Shown here piece after piece: positions 56,476 through 64,000 of a stretch of DNA of 64,000 bases; positions within the stretch are counted from its first letter, which is position 1; every line of letters starts with the position of its first letter. The notes under the pieces are model-generated. The model saw only the letters and a program-made list of their open reading frames with translations. It was not told the origin of the DNA and did not search any database. The position numbers and the translations under genes are program-made. Where the stretch lies: contig NZ_FNAD01000010.1 in NCBI RefSeq assembly GCF_900101745.1, positions 1 to 64,000 of the forward strand, given 5' to 3'. Source of the stretch: Glycomyces harbinensis (GTDB lineage Bacteria > Actinomycetota > Actinomycetes > Mycobacteriales > Micromonosporaceae).

Positions 56476-56762
56476 TGGTGATCGATCCCTATGCGCCGCT
56501 CGAGGAGCACTCGACTGACGATCTCGTTGCCGAGATCCGGCGCCTCAACCGTGTGTGCTTCGAGCACGAGCAGGCCCGTGAGCAGCTGGAGTGGCGCATC
56601 TCGGCGCTCACCGACGAGCGGCTTCACGAGGTGAAGGAGGAGACCGATCGTCTCCAACTGAAGGGGTTCGTCAAGGGAGTGTCCGCGATGGTGGTGTGCT
56701 ACCTGGTGATTCGCGTGCTGGGCATCTGGGGCGCCTTGGGGCCGCGCGCGTTCTGGAGCTGA
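56475..56762 (+). CDS. Small coiled-coil protein with one membrane helix
   Basis: A 95-residue protein starting at a GTG that overlaps the upstream TAG by one base. Residues 10-60 form a charged coiled-coil (DDLVAEIRRLNRVCFEHEQAREQLEWRI..., shown in part). Residues 68-90 form a hydrophobic helix, VSAMVVCYLVIRVLGIWG. The layout suggests a membrane-tethered partner of the preceding orphan protein. Family not recognised. Confidence 0.6.
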   Translation: MVIDPYAPLEEHSTDDLVAEIRRLNRVCFEHEQAREQLEWRISALTDERLHEVKEETDRLQLKGFVKGVSAMVVCYLVIRVLGIWGALGPRAFWS

Positions 56763-56770
56763 AGACGGCG

Positions 56771-56806
56771 AGGGGCCGCGAGGAGCATTCGCTCCTCGCG
56801 GCCCCT
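56771..56806. terminator. Bidirectional hairpin terminator
   Basis: A perfect 16-bp stem (56771-56786 with 56791-56806) with an ATTC loop, between the convergent genes ending at 56762 and 56817. Confidence 0.85.
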
Positions 56807-56816
56807 CGGCAGCGCT

Positions 56817-57365
56817 CTAGGCGGCTTCGACCGATTCGAGTTCCGCCGTGTCCGACAGCTCGCGGTCGATCTCCTCGAACAGGACCTCGGCGGCGAACCA
56901 GGCCCTCGCGCCCCGCGCTCGCAGCAGCAGGAGCGTCGCGGTCGGGAACGAGCCGCACACCACCAGCATCGCGGCGGCGCTCAGGAAGAACGGGGCCTCG
57001 TCGGGGAACGTCGCGAAGTACGCCCGGCCGAGGATCCACAGGTACATCGCGAACGGCACGATCGCCAGCGCCCACCACGCGGCCCTGACCGCGTGCGCGC
57101 GGCGCTGCCCCAGGCGGATCGCGATGAACGGCATCGAGACGGTGATGGCGACGCTGAGGAGGATCGTCACCGCGTTCTCCAGCCCGATGCCGCTGACGAT
57201 GTCGAGCATCGTCTCGTGGCTGGACTCGGATCTGGTCGCGTCGAACAGGAACCGCACGCCGATCGAGTAGACGAGCACGATCGCGGCGAACTGGAGCCAG
57301 ATCACGCCTTGGGCGGCGAGGACGGTCTTCGGCTTGGCAGAGGGCCCGGTGAGCTTGGGTCGCAC
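56817..57365 (-). CDS. Membrane protein of unknown function
   Basis: A 182-residue protein with four membrane helices (LAAQGVIWLQFAAIVLVYSI, a second from about 60, VRAAWWALAIVPFAMYLWIL, and AAAMLVVCGSFPTATLLLLR) and an acidic C-terminus (EEIDRELSDTAELESVEAA). No family recognised. The start is the GTG at 57365, which has AAGGGAG upstream; the frame remains open to 57548, but that part is Arg/Pro-rich and not coding-like. Confidence 0.65.
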   Translation of the reverse strand: MRPKLTGPSAKPKTVLAAQGVIWLQFAAIVLVYSIGVRFLFDATRSESSHETMLDIVSGIGLENAVTILLSVAITVSMPFIAIRLGQRRAHAVRAAWWALAIVPFAMYLWILGRAYFATFPDEAPFFLSAAAMLVVCGSFPTATLLLLRARGARAWFAAEVLFEEIDRELSDTAELESVEAA

Positions 57366-57617
57366 TGCGCTCCCTTCTCGGCGGCGGTGCCGCGCGCCGG
57401 AGAGTGTCGCCCGGCGAGGTGGGGCGGCGGAGCGCCCGGCGGCCGGGGGGACGAACAACTGCCGCGCCCTGGGGAGCGACGGCGCTTTGAACGATAGCGA
57501 ATCTCGTCCACCTCCAGGCAGGCGGTGCGGCCGGGAACACAGCCGCATGCCCGGAACCGGTCCCGGACGGCCCGACCGCCCCCTCGGAGCCGGTCGCCGC
57601 GCCCGGTTCCCGGGCCC

Positions 57618-57668
57618 TTGACAGCCATAATTCTGAAAGTTACTGTCAAATGATAGCTACTTCCAGAA
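57618..57668 (+). promoter_or_regulatory. Promoter with overlapping operator for the efflux pump
   Basis: TTGACA (57618-57623) and TACTGT (57641-57646) are 17 bases apart, a near-ideal promoter. A 38-bp imperfect inverted repeat (57631-57668) covers the -10 and start region; 14 of 19 symmetric positions are complementary, with outer arms TTCTGAAAGT and ACTTCCAGAA. The TetR encoded downstream is the likely ligand. Confidence 0.8.
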
Positions 57669-57678
57669 ATGAGAGACC

Positions 57679-59211
57679 ATGACACCCGTATCCGCCCGCC
57701 GCCGCTGGTGGGCCCTCTTCGCGCTCTTCTTCGGCCTCCTCGTCGTCGGCCTGGACGTCACGATCCTCAACGTCGCCCTGCCGACCCTCGCCGTCGATCT
57801 CGACGCCTCCACCGCCGACCTCCAGTGGATCGTCGACTCGTTCCTCGTGGCGCTGGCGGCCCTGCTCCTGCCCGCGGGCCTGCTCGGCGACCGGCTCGGC
57901 CGCAGGAAGGTCCTCCTCGCCGGACTCGCGATCTTCGCCGCCGCCTGCGCGCTCGCCTCGTTCGCCGACTCCGTCGGCATGCTCATCGCCGCCCGCGCCC
58001 TCATGGGTGTCGGCGCCGCCGTGGTCATGCCCGTCTCGATGGCCGTCGTGCCCTCGATGTTCAGCGGCGCCGAGCGCACCCGCGCCATCGCGTTCCTGAC
58101 CGCCGGCATGGCGATCGGCCTGCCGCTCGGGCCGCTCCTGGGCGGCTGGCTCCTGGAGCACTACGAGTGGAACTCCGTGTTCCTCATCAACGTCCCGCTG
58201 CTCGTCCTCGGCTTCATCGCGATCGCGGTGCTCCTGCCCGAGTCCACCGACCGCAGCGCGCCCCGCCTCCAGCCGCTCGCGACCCTCGCGGCCGTGCTCG
58301 GTCTCGGCGCGTTCGTGTACGGGATCATCGAGGCGCCCGTCGAAGGCTGGACCTCCGCGCCCACGCTCGTCGGCGGCATCGGCGGCCTCCTCCTGATCGC
58401 GGCGTTCGCCGTCTCGCAGCTGCGGTCCGGCGCCCCGATGGTCGACCTCGGCCTCTTCCGCGACCGGGCGTTCCTGTGGGGCTCGATCGTCGCCACCGCG
58501 GCCTCGATGCTCATGATGGGCGCGCTGTTCCTCGTGCCGCAGTACCTCCAGATCGTGGAGGGCCACAGCGCCTTCGGTACCGGGCTGCGGCTGCTGCCGA
58601 TGATCGGCGGCCTCATGGTCGGCGGCCTGGCCTCCGAACGCGTGGCCGAGCGCTTCGGGCACCGGGCCGCCATCGTGTGCGGACTGGGGCTCACCGCCGC
58701 CGGCTGCCTGATCGCGCTGCTCACCGACCCCGGCTCGAGCTACGGGCTGGCCGCGACCTGGCTCGCCGTCCTCGGCGCGGGCTTCGGCATGTCGCTCGTC
58801 CCCGCGACGGACGCGGTCCTCGCCGCGCTGCCCCCCGAGCGCGCGGCCGTCGGCTCGGCGCTGATGCAGACGATGCGCCAGACCGGCGGCGCGGTCGGCG
58901 TCGCCGTCCTCGGTTCGATCGCCTCCAGCGTCTACCGCGCCGAACTCGACCTGCCGCCGCTCCCGGCCGATGCCGAGCGGGCCGCCGAGGACTCGGTCGC
59001 GGGAGCGGCCGCCGTCGCCGAGGCGCTCGGCGCACCGGGGATCGCCGAGGCCGCGAACGGCGCGTTCACCGATGCGATGTTCGCGGTGTTCCTGGTCTGC
59101 GCGGTGCTCGCCGGGGCCGTCAAGGTCGCGGCGGGGCTGAAGTTCCCCAAGCGGGTGGCCCCGTCCGCGGACGAGGGACAATCGCAGCATGAACCGTCCC
59201 GGGCTGCGTGA
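57679..59211 (+). CDS. DHA2-type MFS drug exporter
   Basis: A 510-residue transporter with about 14 membrane helices, the size and plan of the DHA2 drug:H+ antiporters. Motif D1 is GLDVTILNVALP (24-35), motif A is GLLGDRLGRRK (67-77), and motif C-like GMAIGLPLGPLLGG lies near residue 149. It is expected to export hydrophobic or cationic compounds. ATG at 57679, ten bases after the operator. tetR overlaps its 3' end by 23 bp, so pump and regulator share one transcript. Confidence 0.92.
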   Translation: MTPVSARRRWWALFALFFGLLVVGLDVTILNVALPTLAVDLDASTADLQWIVDSFLVALAALLLPAGLLGDRLGRRKVLLAGLAIFAAACALASFADSVGMLIAARALMGVGAAVVMPVSMAVVPSMFSGAERTRAIAFLTAGMAIGLPLGPLLGGWLLEHYEWNSVFLINVPLLVLGFIAIAVLLPESTDRSAPRLQPLATLAAVLGLGAFVYGIIEAPVEGWTSAPTLVGGIGGLLLIAAFAVSQLRSGAPMVDLGLFRDRAFLWGSIVATAASMLMMGALFLVPQYLQIVEGHSAFGTGLRLLPMIGGLMVGGLASERVAERFGHRAAIVCGLGLTAAGCLIALLTDPGSSYGLAATWLAVLGAGFGMSLVPATDAVLAALPPERAAVGSALMQTMRQTGGAVGVAVLGSIASSVYRAELDLPPLPADAERAAEDSVAGAAAVAEALGAPGIAEAANGAFTDAMFAVFLVCAVLAGAVKVAAGLKFPKRVAPSADEGQSQHEPSRAA

Positions 59212-59773
59212 GCGCAAGAAGATCGAGACCCTGCACCGAATCCAGGGGGAGGCCCTGCGCCTGTTCGACGAGCAGGGCTACGACGCGACCACGATCGAGC
59301 AGATCGCCGAGGCCGCCGGGGTCTCCCCTTCGACCTTCTACCGCTACTTCCCGGTCAAGGAGGACGTGGTGGTGCAGGACGAGTACGACCCGATGATCGT
59401 GCGGGTCTTCGAATCCCAGCCCGCCGACGCGCCGCCGCTCGAAGCGCTGCGCGCGGTGCTCGCCGACCTGTTCGCGCAGTTCACCGCCGAGGACTTCGAA
59501 CGCATCCGCCGCAGGGTCAGACTGATCTTCGCCGTTCCGGCCCTGCGCGCCCGGCAGCTCCAGCAGACCACCGCCACCGAGCGCCTGCTCGCAGCGATGG
59601 TCGCCGAGCGGTCGGGCCGCTCGCCGGAGGACCTGGAGGTCCGCCACTTCACGGCGATGGTCGTCGCCTCCTGGATCGTCGCGATCGACACCTGGGCCCA
59701 CGCGGGCGACGAGGACCTGGTCGCGGTCATGGACCGCTGCCTCGTCCACCTCGAAGCGGGAGTCCCGCTCTAA
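59189..59773 (+). CDS. TetR family regulator of the efflux pump
   Basis: A 194-residue regulator. The N-terminal DNA-binding domain contains ALRLFDEQGYDATTIEQIAEAAGVSPSTFYRYF (about 22-55), a textbook TetR helix-turn-helix. The C-terminal helical domain would bind the pump's substrates. It overlaps the pump gene and should repress the promoter at 57618-57668, thereby also its own synthesis. ATG at 59189 with GAGGGA upstream. Confidence 0.92.
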   Translation: MNRPGLRERKKIETLHRIQGEALRLFDEQGYDATTIEQIAEAAGVSPSTFYRYFPVKEDVVVQDEYDPMIVRVFESQPADAPPLEALRAVLADLFAQFTAEDFERIRRRVRLIFAVPALRARQLQQTTATERLLAAMVAERSGRSPEDLEVRHFTAMVVASWIVAIDTWAHAGDEDLVAVMDRCLVHLEAGVPL

Positions 59774-59776
59774 CCT

Positions 59777-59803
59777 GTAGCGCGCCGTGACACGCGGTGC
59801 TAC
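59777..59803. promoter_or_regulatory. Inverted repeat upstream of vapB
   Basis: GTAGC (59777-59781) and GCTAC (59799-59803) frame the -10-like TACGAT (59801-59806) just before the antitoxin gene. This is the usual place for autoregulatory binding by the antitoxin-toxin complex. ATG at 59813 follows after six bases, so the mRNA may be leaderless. Confidence 0.45.
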
Positions 59804-59812
59804 GATTTTAGT

Positions 59813-60082
59813 ATGGAGACCATTACTCAACGCGAACTGCGGAACAACTCCGCCGCGATCATGGACGCGGTCGAGCACGGCCAGACCTTCGTGATCACCC
59901 GCAACGGTGTCGAGGTCGCGGAGGTCCGCCCACGCAACCGCCGCCGCAAGCTCACCACTGCCGAGTTGGTTGAGAAGCTTCGGCGGGTGCCGAAACTCGA
60001 CTACGCGGAGATGCGCACCGAAGCGGACGAGTTCTTCGGCGAGAACCGCCTTGGTGACAACGATCCGTGGGAGCGACGGTGA
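59813..60082 (+). CDS. vapB: Antitoxin of the Phd/YefM family
   Basis: An 89-residue antitoxin. The N-terminal DNA-binding domain ITQRELRNNSAAIMDAVEHGQTFVITRNGVEVAEV (4-38) is a classic Phd/YefM fold. The charged C-terminal half (KLTTAELVEKLRRVPKLDYAEMRTEADEFF) is the disordered part that would neutralise the PIN toxin. The TGA overlaps the toxin's GTG by 4 bp. The pair has lower third-position GC than its neighbours, in keeping with horizontal mobility. Confidence 0.9.
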   Translation: METITQRELRNNSAAIMDAVEHGQTFVITRNGVEVAEVRPRNRRRKLTTAELVEKLRRVPKLDYAEMRTEADEFFGENRLGDNDPWERR

Positions 60083-60477
60083 CCGAGCCTCGTGGTGTGC
60101 TCGACACCTGTACGTTCATCGATCTGACCGAAATCGATCTCGGGCTGCTCCCCGCGATCTCTGAGCTGACCGCGATCAGCATGACCGAGCTCCACCAGGG
60201 TGTCGCGATGGCCACCACCGCTACTAAGCGCGCTCTCCGGTTGGAGGTTCTCAATACCGCGATCGACCAGTTCGACCCGCTCCCTTACGATGCCGAAGCG
60301 GCCAGCAGGTTCGGGACGCTCGCGGCAATGACGGTTGACCAAGGGCGCTCACCGAAACCGCGACAAATGGATCTGATGATCGCAGCCGTCGCCTCGGTTC
60401 ATGAGCTGCCGCTGTACACCCGCAATCCCGCCGACTTCAAGGGATTGGAGTCGGTTCTGCGGGTCATCGCGGTCTAG
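60079..60477 (+). CDS. vapC: PIN-domain toxin, VapC
   Basis: A 132-residue PIN ribonuclease expected to cut tRNA or rRNA when free of antitoxin. The metal-binding acidic residues are present: D9 in GVLDTCTFID, E37 in SMTELHQG, D98 in RQMDLMIAA and D119 in YTRNPADF. Start is the GTG at 60079, overlapping the antitoxin stop. The stop codon shares bases with the stop of the convergent polyprenyl synthase gene (overlap 60474-60477), so there is no terminator between them. Confidence 0.9.
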   Translation: MTEPRGVLDTCTFIDLTEIDLGLLPAISELTAISMTELHQGVAMATTATKRALRLEVLNTAIDQFDPLPYDAEAASRFGTLAAMTVDQGRSPKPRQMDLMIAAVASVHELPLYTRNPADFKGLESVLRVIAV

Positions 60478-61469
60478 GCGTCGCGTTCGATCATGTAGTC
60501 GCAGATGTCGACCAGGGCCTTCTGGGCGTGGCCTTCGGGCAGCGACTCGGCGAGGGTCCTGGCCCGCTCCTGGTACTGGTGCAGCGTGGCCTTCGCCTGC
60601 CCGATCGCCTTCGAACCGCGCAGCAGCGCCAGCGCTTCGGGCAGGTCCTCCTCCGCCACGGGGCCCGCGACGAGTTCCCTCAGCCGCGCGTCCTGCTCCT
60701 CGCCGCCCGCGAGCGCGTACAGCACCGCCAGCGTCGGGATGCCCTCGAGCAGGTCCGTGCCCGGCGTCTTCCCCGACGAGTCGGAGGTGATGTCGATGAT
60801 GTCGTCGGCGATCTGGAACGCGACCCCGATGACCTCGCCGAACTCCTCGGCCGTCGCGATGGTCCGCTCGTCGGCGCCCGAGAGCCACGCGCCGAACTTG
60901 GCGCACGTGGCGATGAGCGACCCGGTCTTCTCCGAGAGGATCTCCAGGTGCCATTCGACGGCGTCGATCCCGTCGGGCCTGGGCATGGTCTCGTTGATCT
61001 GCCCGCGCACGAGCCGCGCGAACGTCGCGGCCTGGAGGCGCACGGCCTCGGTGCCCAGTTCGGACATGATCTGCGCGGCCTGGCTGAACAGGTAGTCGCC
61101 GGTGAGGATCGCGACCGAGTTGTCCCAGCGGGCGTTCGCGCTCGGGGCGCCGCGGCGCATGAGCGCCTCGTCCATGACGTCGTCGTGGTAGAGCGTCGCC
61201 AGGTGCGTCAGCTCCAGCCCGACCGAGGCCTCGAGGATGTTGGGGCGGTTGGGGTCTCCCAGGTGAGCGCACGCGAGCGTCAGCATCGGCCTGAACCGCT
61301 TCCCGCCGGCGCGGATGAGGTGGGACCCGGACTGCCGCAGCAGCGGCTGGTCGGTGTCGACCGCTTTGAGCAGGCGCTCCTCGACGAGGTCGAGGGAGGC
61401 CTGCATCGACTCGGCGAAGGCCTCGTCGGTAAAGGTCAGCGCTGTCTGGGAGCGTCGGGTGGTCACCAC
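60474..61469 (-). CDS. Long-chain polyprenyl diphosphate synthase
   Basis: A 331-residue trans-prenyltransferase that builds a polyprenyl diphosphate, most likely the menaquinone side chain. First Asp-rich motif HDDVMDE (95-101), GGKRFRP (55-61), second motif ADDIIDITSD (221-230), the last in a position that binds IPP. Residues before the first motif (LELTHLATLY) are not bulky in the way of short-chain synthases. GTG start at 61469 or the next codon at 61466, with GGTGAGG upstream. It fits with the MenG-like and prenyl-reductase genes in the window. Confidence 0.92.
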   Translation of the reverse strand: MVTTRRSQTALTFTDEAFAESMQASLDLVEERLLKAVDTDQPLLRQSGSHLIRAGGKRFRPMLTLACAHLGDPNRPNILEASVGLELTHLATLYHDDVMDEALMRRGAPSANARWDNSVAILTGDYLFSQAAQIMSELGTEAVRLQAATFARLVRGQINETMPRPDGIDAVEWHLEILSEKTGSLIATCAKFGAWLSGADERTIATAEEFGEVIGVAFQIADDIIDITSDSSGKTPGTDLLEGIPTLAVLYALAGGEEQDARLRELVAGPVAEEDLPEALALLRGSKAIGQAKATLHQYQERARTLAESLPEGHAQKALVDICDYMIERDA

Positions 61470-61546
61470 GGCCTCACCTTATCGTGTGGCCGCTGCGGCT
61501 GAGACGGCACGGGAACTGGGAGTCGTCCGCGCCGCAATGAGGATCG

Positions 61547-62719
61547 TCAATGCCGGGCCCGCTTGTAGGCGAGGCTTCCCGCGACGATGAACAGGGCCGA
61601 CAGGCCCATCGCGACGATCGTCGCGATCCAGCCCGCGGCCCACCCGTGGTGGTCCACGAGGAGTCCGAAGCCGATCGGCCCGACGGCGCCGCCGAGGAAG
61701 ATCCCGGTCTGCGTCACCGAGGTCGCCAGCGCCGGAGCGTCGGGGTACCGCTGGGTCACGGCGTGGTTCATCAGCCCCGGCCAGGCCCAGCCGAGCGCGT
61801 AGGCCGCGACGGTGCCCAGCGGCAGCAGCCACGGCAGTTCGAACAGGTACGTCGCGAGGCCGGCCGCGCCGCCGACGAGCATGAGCGCGATGATGCCGAA
61901 CTCGCCGCCCTTGCGGAAGTCCGCGATCGCGCCGAAGCCGGTGCGGCCGATGATGCCCGCGATGCCGCCGATCGTCAGCACGAGCCCCGCGTAGCGCTCG
62001 GACCCGCCGATGTCCACGGTGTACGTGGTCAGGAACGAGCCGATCGGCGTGGCCGCCGAGGCGCCGAGGCAGGTGGCGGCGGCGAACAGCAGCAGCCGCA
62101 GGTCGAAGCCCCTGGCGTCGGCCTTCTTGGGCCGCACCGCGGGCTTGCCGAGCCCGGCGAGCGGGATGAGCGCGAGCAGGACCAGGGCGGCGCCGAGCAC
62201 GAACGCCCACCGCCATCCGAGGGTCAGCGCCACGGCCGGGACGCTGAGCCCGCCGAGCATGATGCACAGCGGCACCGACGCCTGCTTGGCGCCGAACAGG
62301 AGTCCCCTGCGGCCCATGGGCGCCCACTCGGTGAGCACCGTGTTGGACGCGAGCTGGCCGAGCCCGTTCGCGGGCGCGCACAGGATCATGAACGCCGTCA
62401 AGACCGCCGGGTGGTGCGCGAAGGCCGCGATCCCGAGCATCGCCGCGGCCGAGAGCGCGACGGCGATCCTCGCCGTGATGAGCGCGCCGAACCGGTCGAC
62501 GAGGCGCCCCGAGGGCACTGTGGTGAGTGCGGAGACCGCGAAGTAGAGCCCCGAGACCAGGCCGATCGCGCTGACGCTCATGCCCAGTTCGCCCGAGACC
62601 TGGACGGCGAGCCCGCCGAAGAGGAACAGCGGGAGGACGGCGGCGACCTGGACGCTCATGGCGGTCACGACGGTCGTGGAAGTCCTGGGGGCCGTGGGGG
62701 CTGCGGTGGCGGTGGGCAC
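61547..62719 (-). CDS. MFS transporter
   Basis: A 390-residue membrane protein with 12 predicted helices. Motif A-like VPSGRLVDRFGALIT (about 68-82) links helices 2 and 3, and WAPMGRRGLLFGAKQASVPL (about 132-151) resembles the CynX/NimT-type transporters. Substrate cannot be told. I start at the GTG at 62719; the ORF is open to 62827, but residues there (WSRQDGSPVLATHSAK) are not like a transporter N-terminus. No adjacent regulator on this strand; the IclR gene at 63218 is divergent and could control it. Confidence 0.8.
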   Translation of the reverse strand: MPTATAAPTAPRTSTTVVTAMSVQVAAVLPLFLFGGLAVQVSGELGMSVSAIGLVSGLYFAVSALTTVPSGRLVDRFGALITARIAVALSAAAMLGIAAFAHHPAVLTAFMILCAPANGLGQLASNTVLTEWAPMGRRGLLFGAKQASVPLCIMLGGLSVPAVALTLGWRWAFVLGAALVLLALIPLAGLGKPAVRPKKADARGFDLRLLLFAAATCLGASAATPIGSFLTTYTVDIGGSERYAGLVLTIGGIAGIIGRTGFGAIADFRKGGEFGIIALMLVGGAAGLATYLFELPWLLPLGTVAAYALGWAWPGLMNHAVTQRYPDAPALATSVTQTGIFLGGAVGPIGFGLLVDHHGWAAGWIATIVAMGLSALFIVAGSLAYKRARH

Positions 62720-63217
62720 GTCGGCAACCGTACTCCAAGCGGCCGAATCGTCCCAGATCCTGTTCACATACAGGGATTTAGCGCTATGCGTAGCCAGTAC
62801 GGGTGAACCGTCTTGACGCGACCACACAGCGTGTGCGACGGTGGACTCGGCCTCGCATTTCGGGCTTCAGAAGACCGCGTCACCCAGTCGTTCCCCGCCC
62901 CGGTTCCGTCCGCGATCAGCCCTTCCCCTTGCGGGGGAGACGAAACGCGGCGGCCCTGGTGGGAGGGAGCCGCCGCGTTTCGGTTATTCGAATGTCCGCG
63001 GAGGCGACGAGGAAGTTTGGTGGGGACTCGACGCCGCCGCCGCGGGTTGTCCGCGACCGGCAAGCCGGTGCGCGAACGGTGCTGACACATAGATACTGCC
63101 TTGAATGCGACGGTGACGCAACCGGCTGTTGTTTATATAGTTAGATCACGGCCGACCTGGCCGGTGCCGGACCCGGCGCCGAGCCTTCGGGTCAACGGCG
63201 GCAATTGGAGCGGCGGC
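62720..63217. other. 498-bp divergent intergenic region with an orphan hairpin
   Basis: No supported gene. A 14-bp perfect hairpin (62941-62954 with 62969-62982, 14-base loop) lies here although no plus-strand gene precedes it and the nearest minus-strand gene starts to its left. It could end a small RNA or an unrecognised transcript. The right end is A/T-rich and contains the IclR promoter. Confidence 0.5.
63113..63141 (+). promoter_or_regulatory. Promoter of the iclR-type gene
   Basis: GTGACG (63113-63118) and TATAGT (63136-63141) are 17 bases apart in an A/T-rich pocket, 76 bases before the start codon. Confidence 0.5.
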
Positions 63218-64000
63218 ATGGTGGAGCAGCGGCGACCAGGAGACGAGTCGCGCAGGGGCGACCCGGGCGAGTCCGGCGCGCGCTCGCGCGTGGGGCGCTC
63301 CAGGCCCGATCGACCGAATATCAAGGCCCCCAAAATGGCCGGAATACATCCGGCGCAGGCCGAACCGACCAAGATGATCCAGAGCGTCCAGCGGGCGCTG
63401 CGCATCATGGAGCTCGTCGGCCGCCACGCGGACGGCGTCTCCGCGCCGCGCATCGCGTTCGAGTGCGGCCTCAACCGGGCCACCGCCTACAACCTGCTGC
63501 GGACCCTCGTCTACGAGCGCTACCTGCGCCGCGACGACGAGGGCCGCTACTCCCTGGGCCTGGAGGTCTCCGACCGGTACTCCGAGCTGACGCGCGCGAT
63601 GGCGGGCCCGAGCACCTGCGGGCAGTACATGCGCCGCATGTCGACCGAGACGGGCTACTCGACCTTCGTGGCGCGCTTCGTCGAGGGCCGCCCCGCGGTC
63701 ACCGACGTCATCGAGGGCAACAAGAGCCCGCACGTGGAGGACCTCATCGTCGGCTTCGACGACGGCGCCCACGCCACCGCGCTCGGCAAGGCCCTCCTGG
63801 CGACGCTCCAGCCGATGGACCGGGCCCGCTTCCTGCGGTCCGCCGGGATGCGCAAGTTCACCGGCCACACCCTCACCGAGCCCGACGCGTTCGAGTACGA
63901 CCTCGCCGTCTACGGCGAGTCCGGCGTGTACGCCGAGATCGGCCAGTTCAAAGAGGACGTGGCCTGCGCCGGGGTCGTGATCCGCGAAGGGGAGGCCCCG
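63218..64000 (+). CDS. IclR family transcriptional regulator, truncated by window end
   Basis: At least 261 residues; the frame is open to the last base. Residues 1-52 are an Arg/Pro-rich extension. The DNA-binding part runs from IQSVQRALRIMELVG (about 54-68) through VSAPRIAFECGLNRATAYNLLRTLVYERYLRRDDEGRY, a winged helix with the IclR pattern. The ligand domain contains FVEGRPAVTDVIEG and ATALGKALLATL. GGAG lies seven bases before the ATG at 63218; an inner ATG at 63374 lacks this. Similar regulators control catabolic or transport genes; the divergent MFS gene is one candidate. Confidence 0.85.
   Translation, partial: MVEQRRPGDESRRGDPGESGARSRVGRSRPDRPNIKAPKMAGIHPAQAEPTKMIQSVQRALRIMELVGRHADGVSAPRIAFECGLNRATAYNLLRTLVYERYLRRDDEGRYSLGLEVSDRYSELTRAMAGPSTCGQYMRRMSTETGYSTFVARFVEGRPAVTDVIEGNKSPHVEDLIVGFDDGAHATALGKALLATLQPMDRARFLRSAGMRKFTGHTLTEPDAFEYDLAVYGESGVYAEIGQFKEDVACAGVVIREGEAP

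Overview
This 64 kb window is high-GC DNA with strong G/C bias at third codon positions, many GTG starts, 4-bp stop/start overlaps and leaderless-looking promoters. It comes from an actinomycete. Supporting gene content: an LPXTG-type surface protein, a separate LysC-Asd pair, a Ser/Thr kinase, a WXG100-like/DUF1023 module, menaquinone-type genes beside a complete nuo operon, and subtilase-like secreted proteins. A Glycomyces/Stackebrandtia-like genus is only a guess.

Layout. 1-1730 is a repeat-rich, mostly non-coding stretch with about nine degenerate units of roughly 75 bp. 1731-8015 holds a DUF1905 protein, leuA on the minus strand with a probable leader-peptide attenuator, a nitroreductase, a lipoprotein, and lysC-asd. 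8254-12024 holds an ABC-2 transporter pair and a sortase-anchored secreted protein. 12181-14635 is cysS-rlmB. 14826-19641 has an Hsp70-membrane-propeller fusion and a secreted protein that looks like a subtilase without its catalytic domain. 19713-22759 has a membrane protein, tRNA-Thr(TGT) and a solitary N6-adenine methylase-like protein. 22889-28110 has two lipoproteins, a helix-hairpin-helix membrane protein, a Ser/Thr kinase and a secreted repeat protein.

28491-33169 has a DUF4272 protein, adenosine deaminase, an amidohydrolase and a MenG/UbiE-type methyltransferase. The middle gap, 31558-32473, carries 12-bp tandem repeats and a candidate operator. 33369-38452 has a divergent extradiol dioxygenase/MarR pair, a three-gene WXG-like/DUF1023 hydrolase/lipoprotein cassette, and wrbA behind two twin palindromes.

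38895-55748 is one probable 15-gene respiratory operon: a geranylgeranyl-reductase family gene followed by nuoA-N. An 18-bp site matching the Rex redox-repressor consensus lies just upstream. 55909-64000 is accessory-like: two orphan genes of lower GC, a membrane protein, a DHA2 efflux pump with its TetR regulator and an overlapping promoter/operator, a VapBC toxin-antitoxin pair, a polyprenyl diphosphate synthase, an MFS transporter, and an IclR regulator cut off by the window end.

How the parts fit. MenG-like methyltransferase, prenyl-reductase-like protein and polyprenyl synthase could make and modify the menaquinone that Nuo reduces. The Rex-like site would tie that operon to the NADH/NAD+ ratio. 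leuA and lysC-asd supply leucine and aspartate-family amino acids. Most other loci are small transporter, regulator or envelope units. All assignments rest on reading motifs and context; no database search was run.
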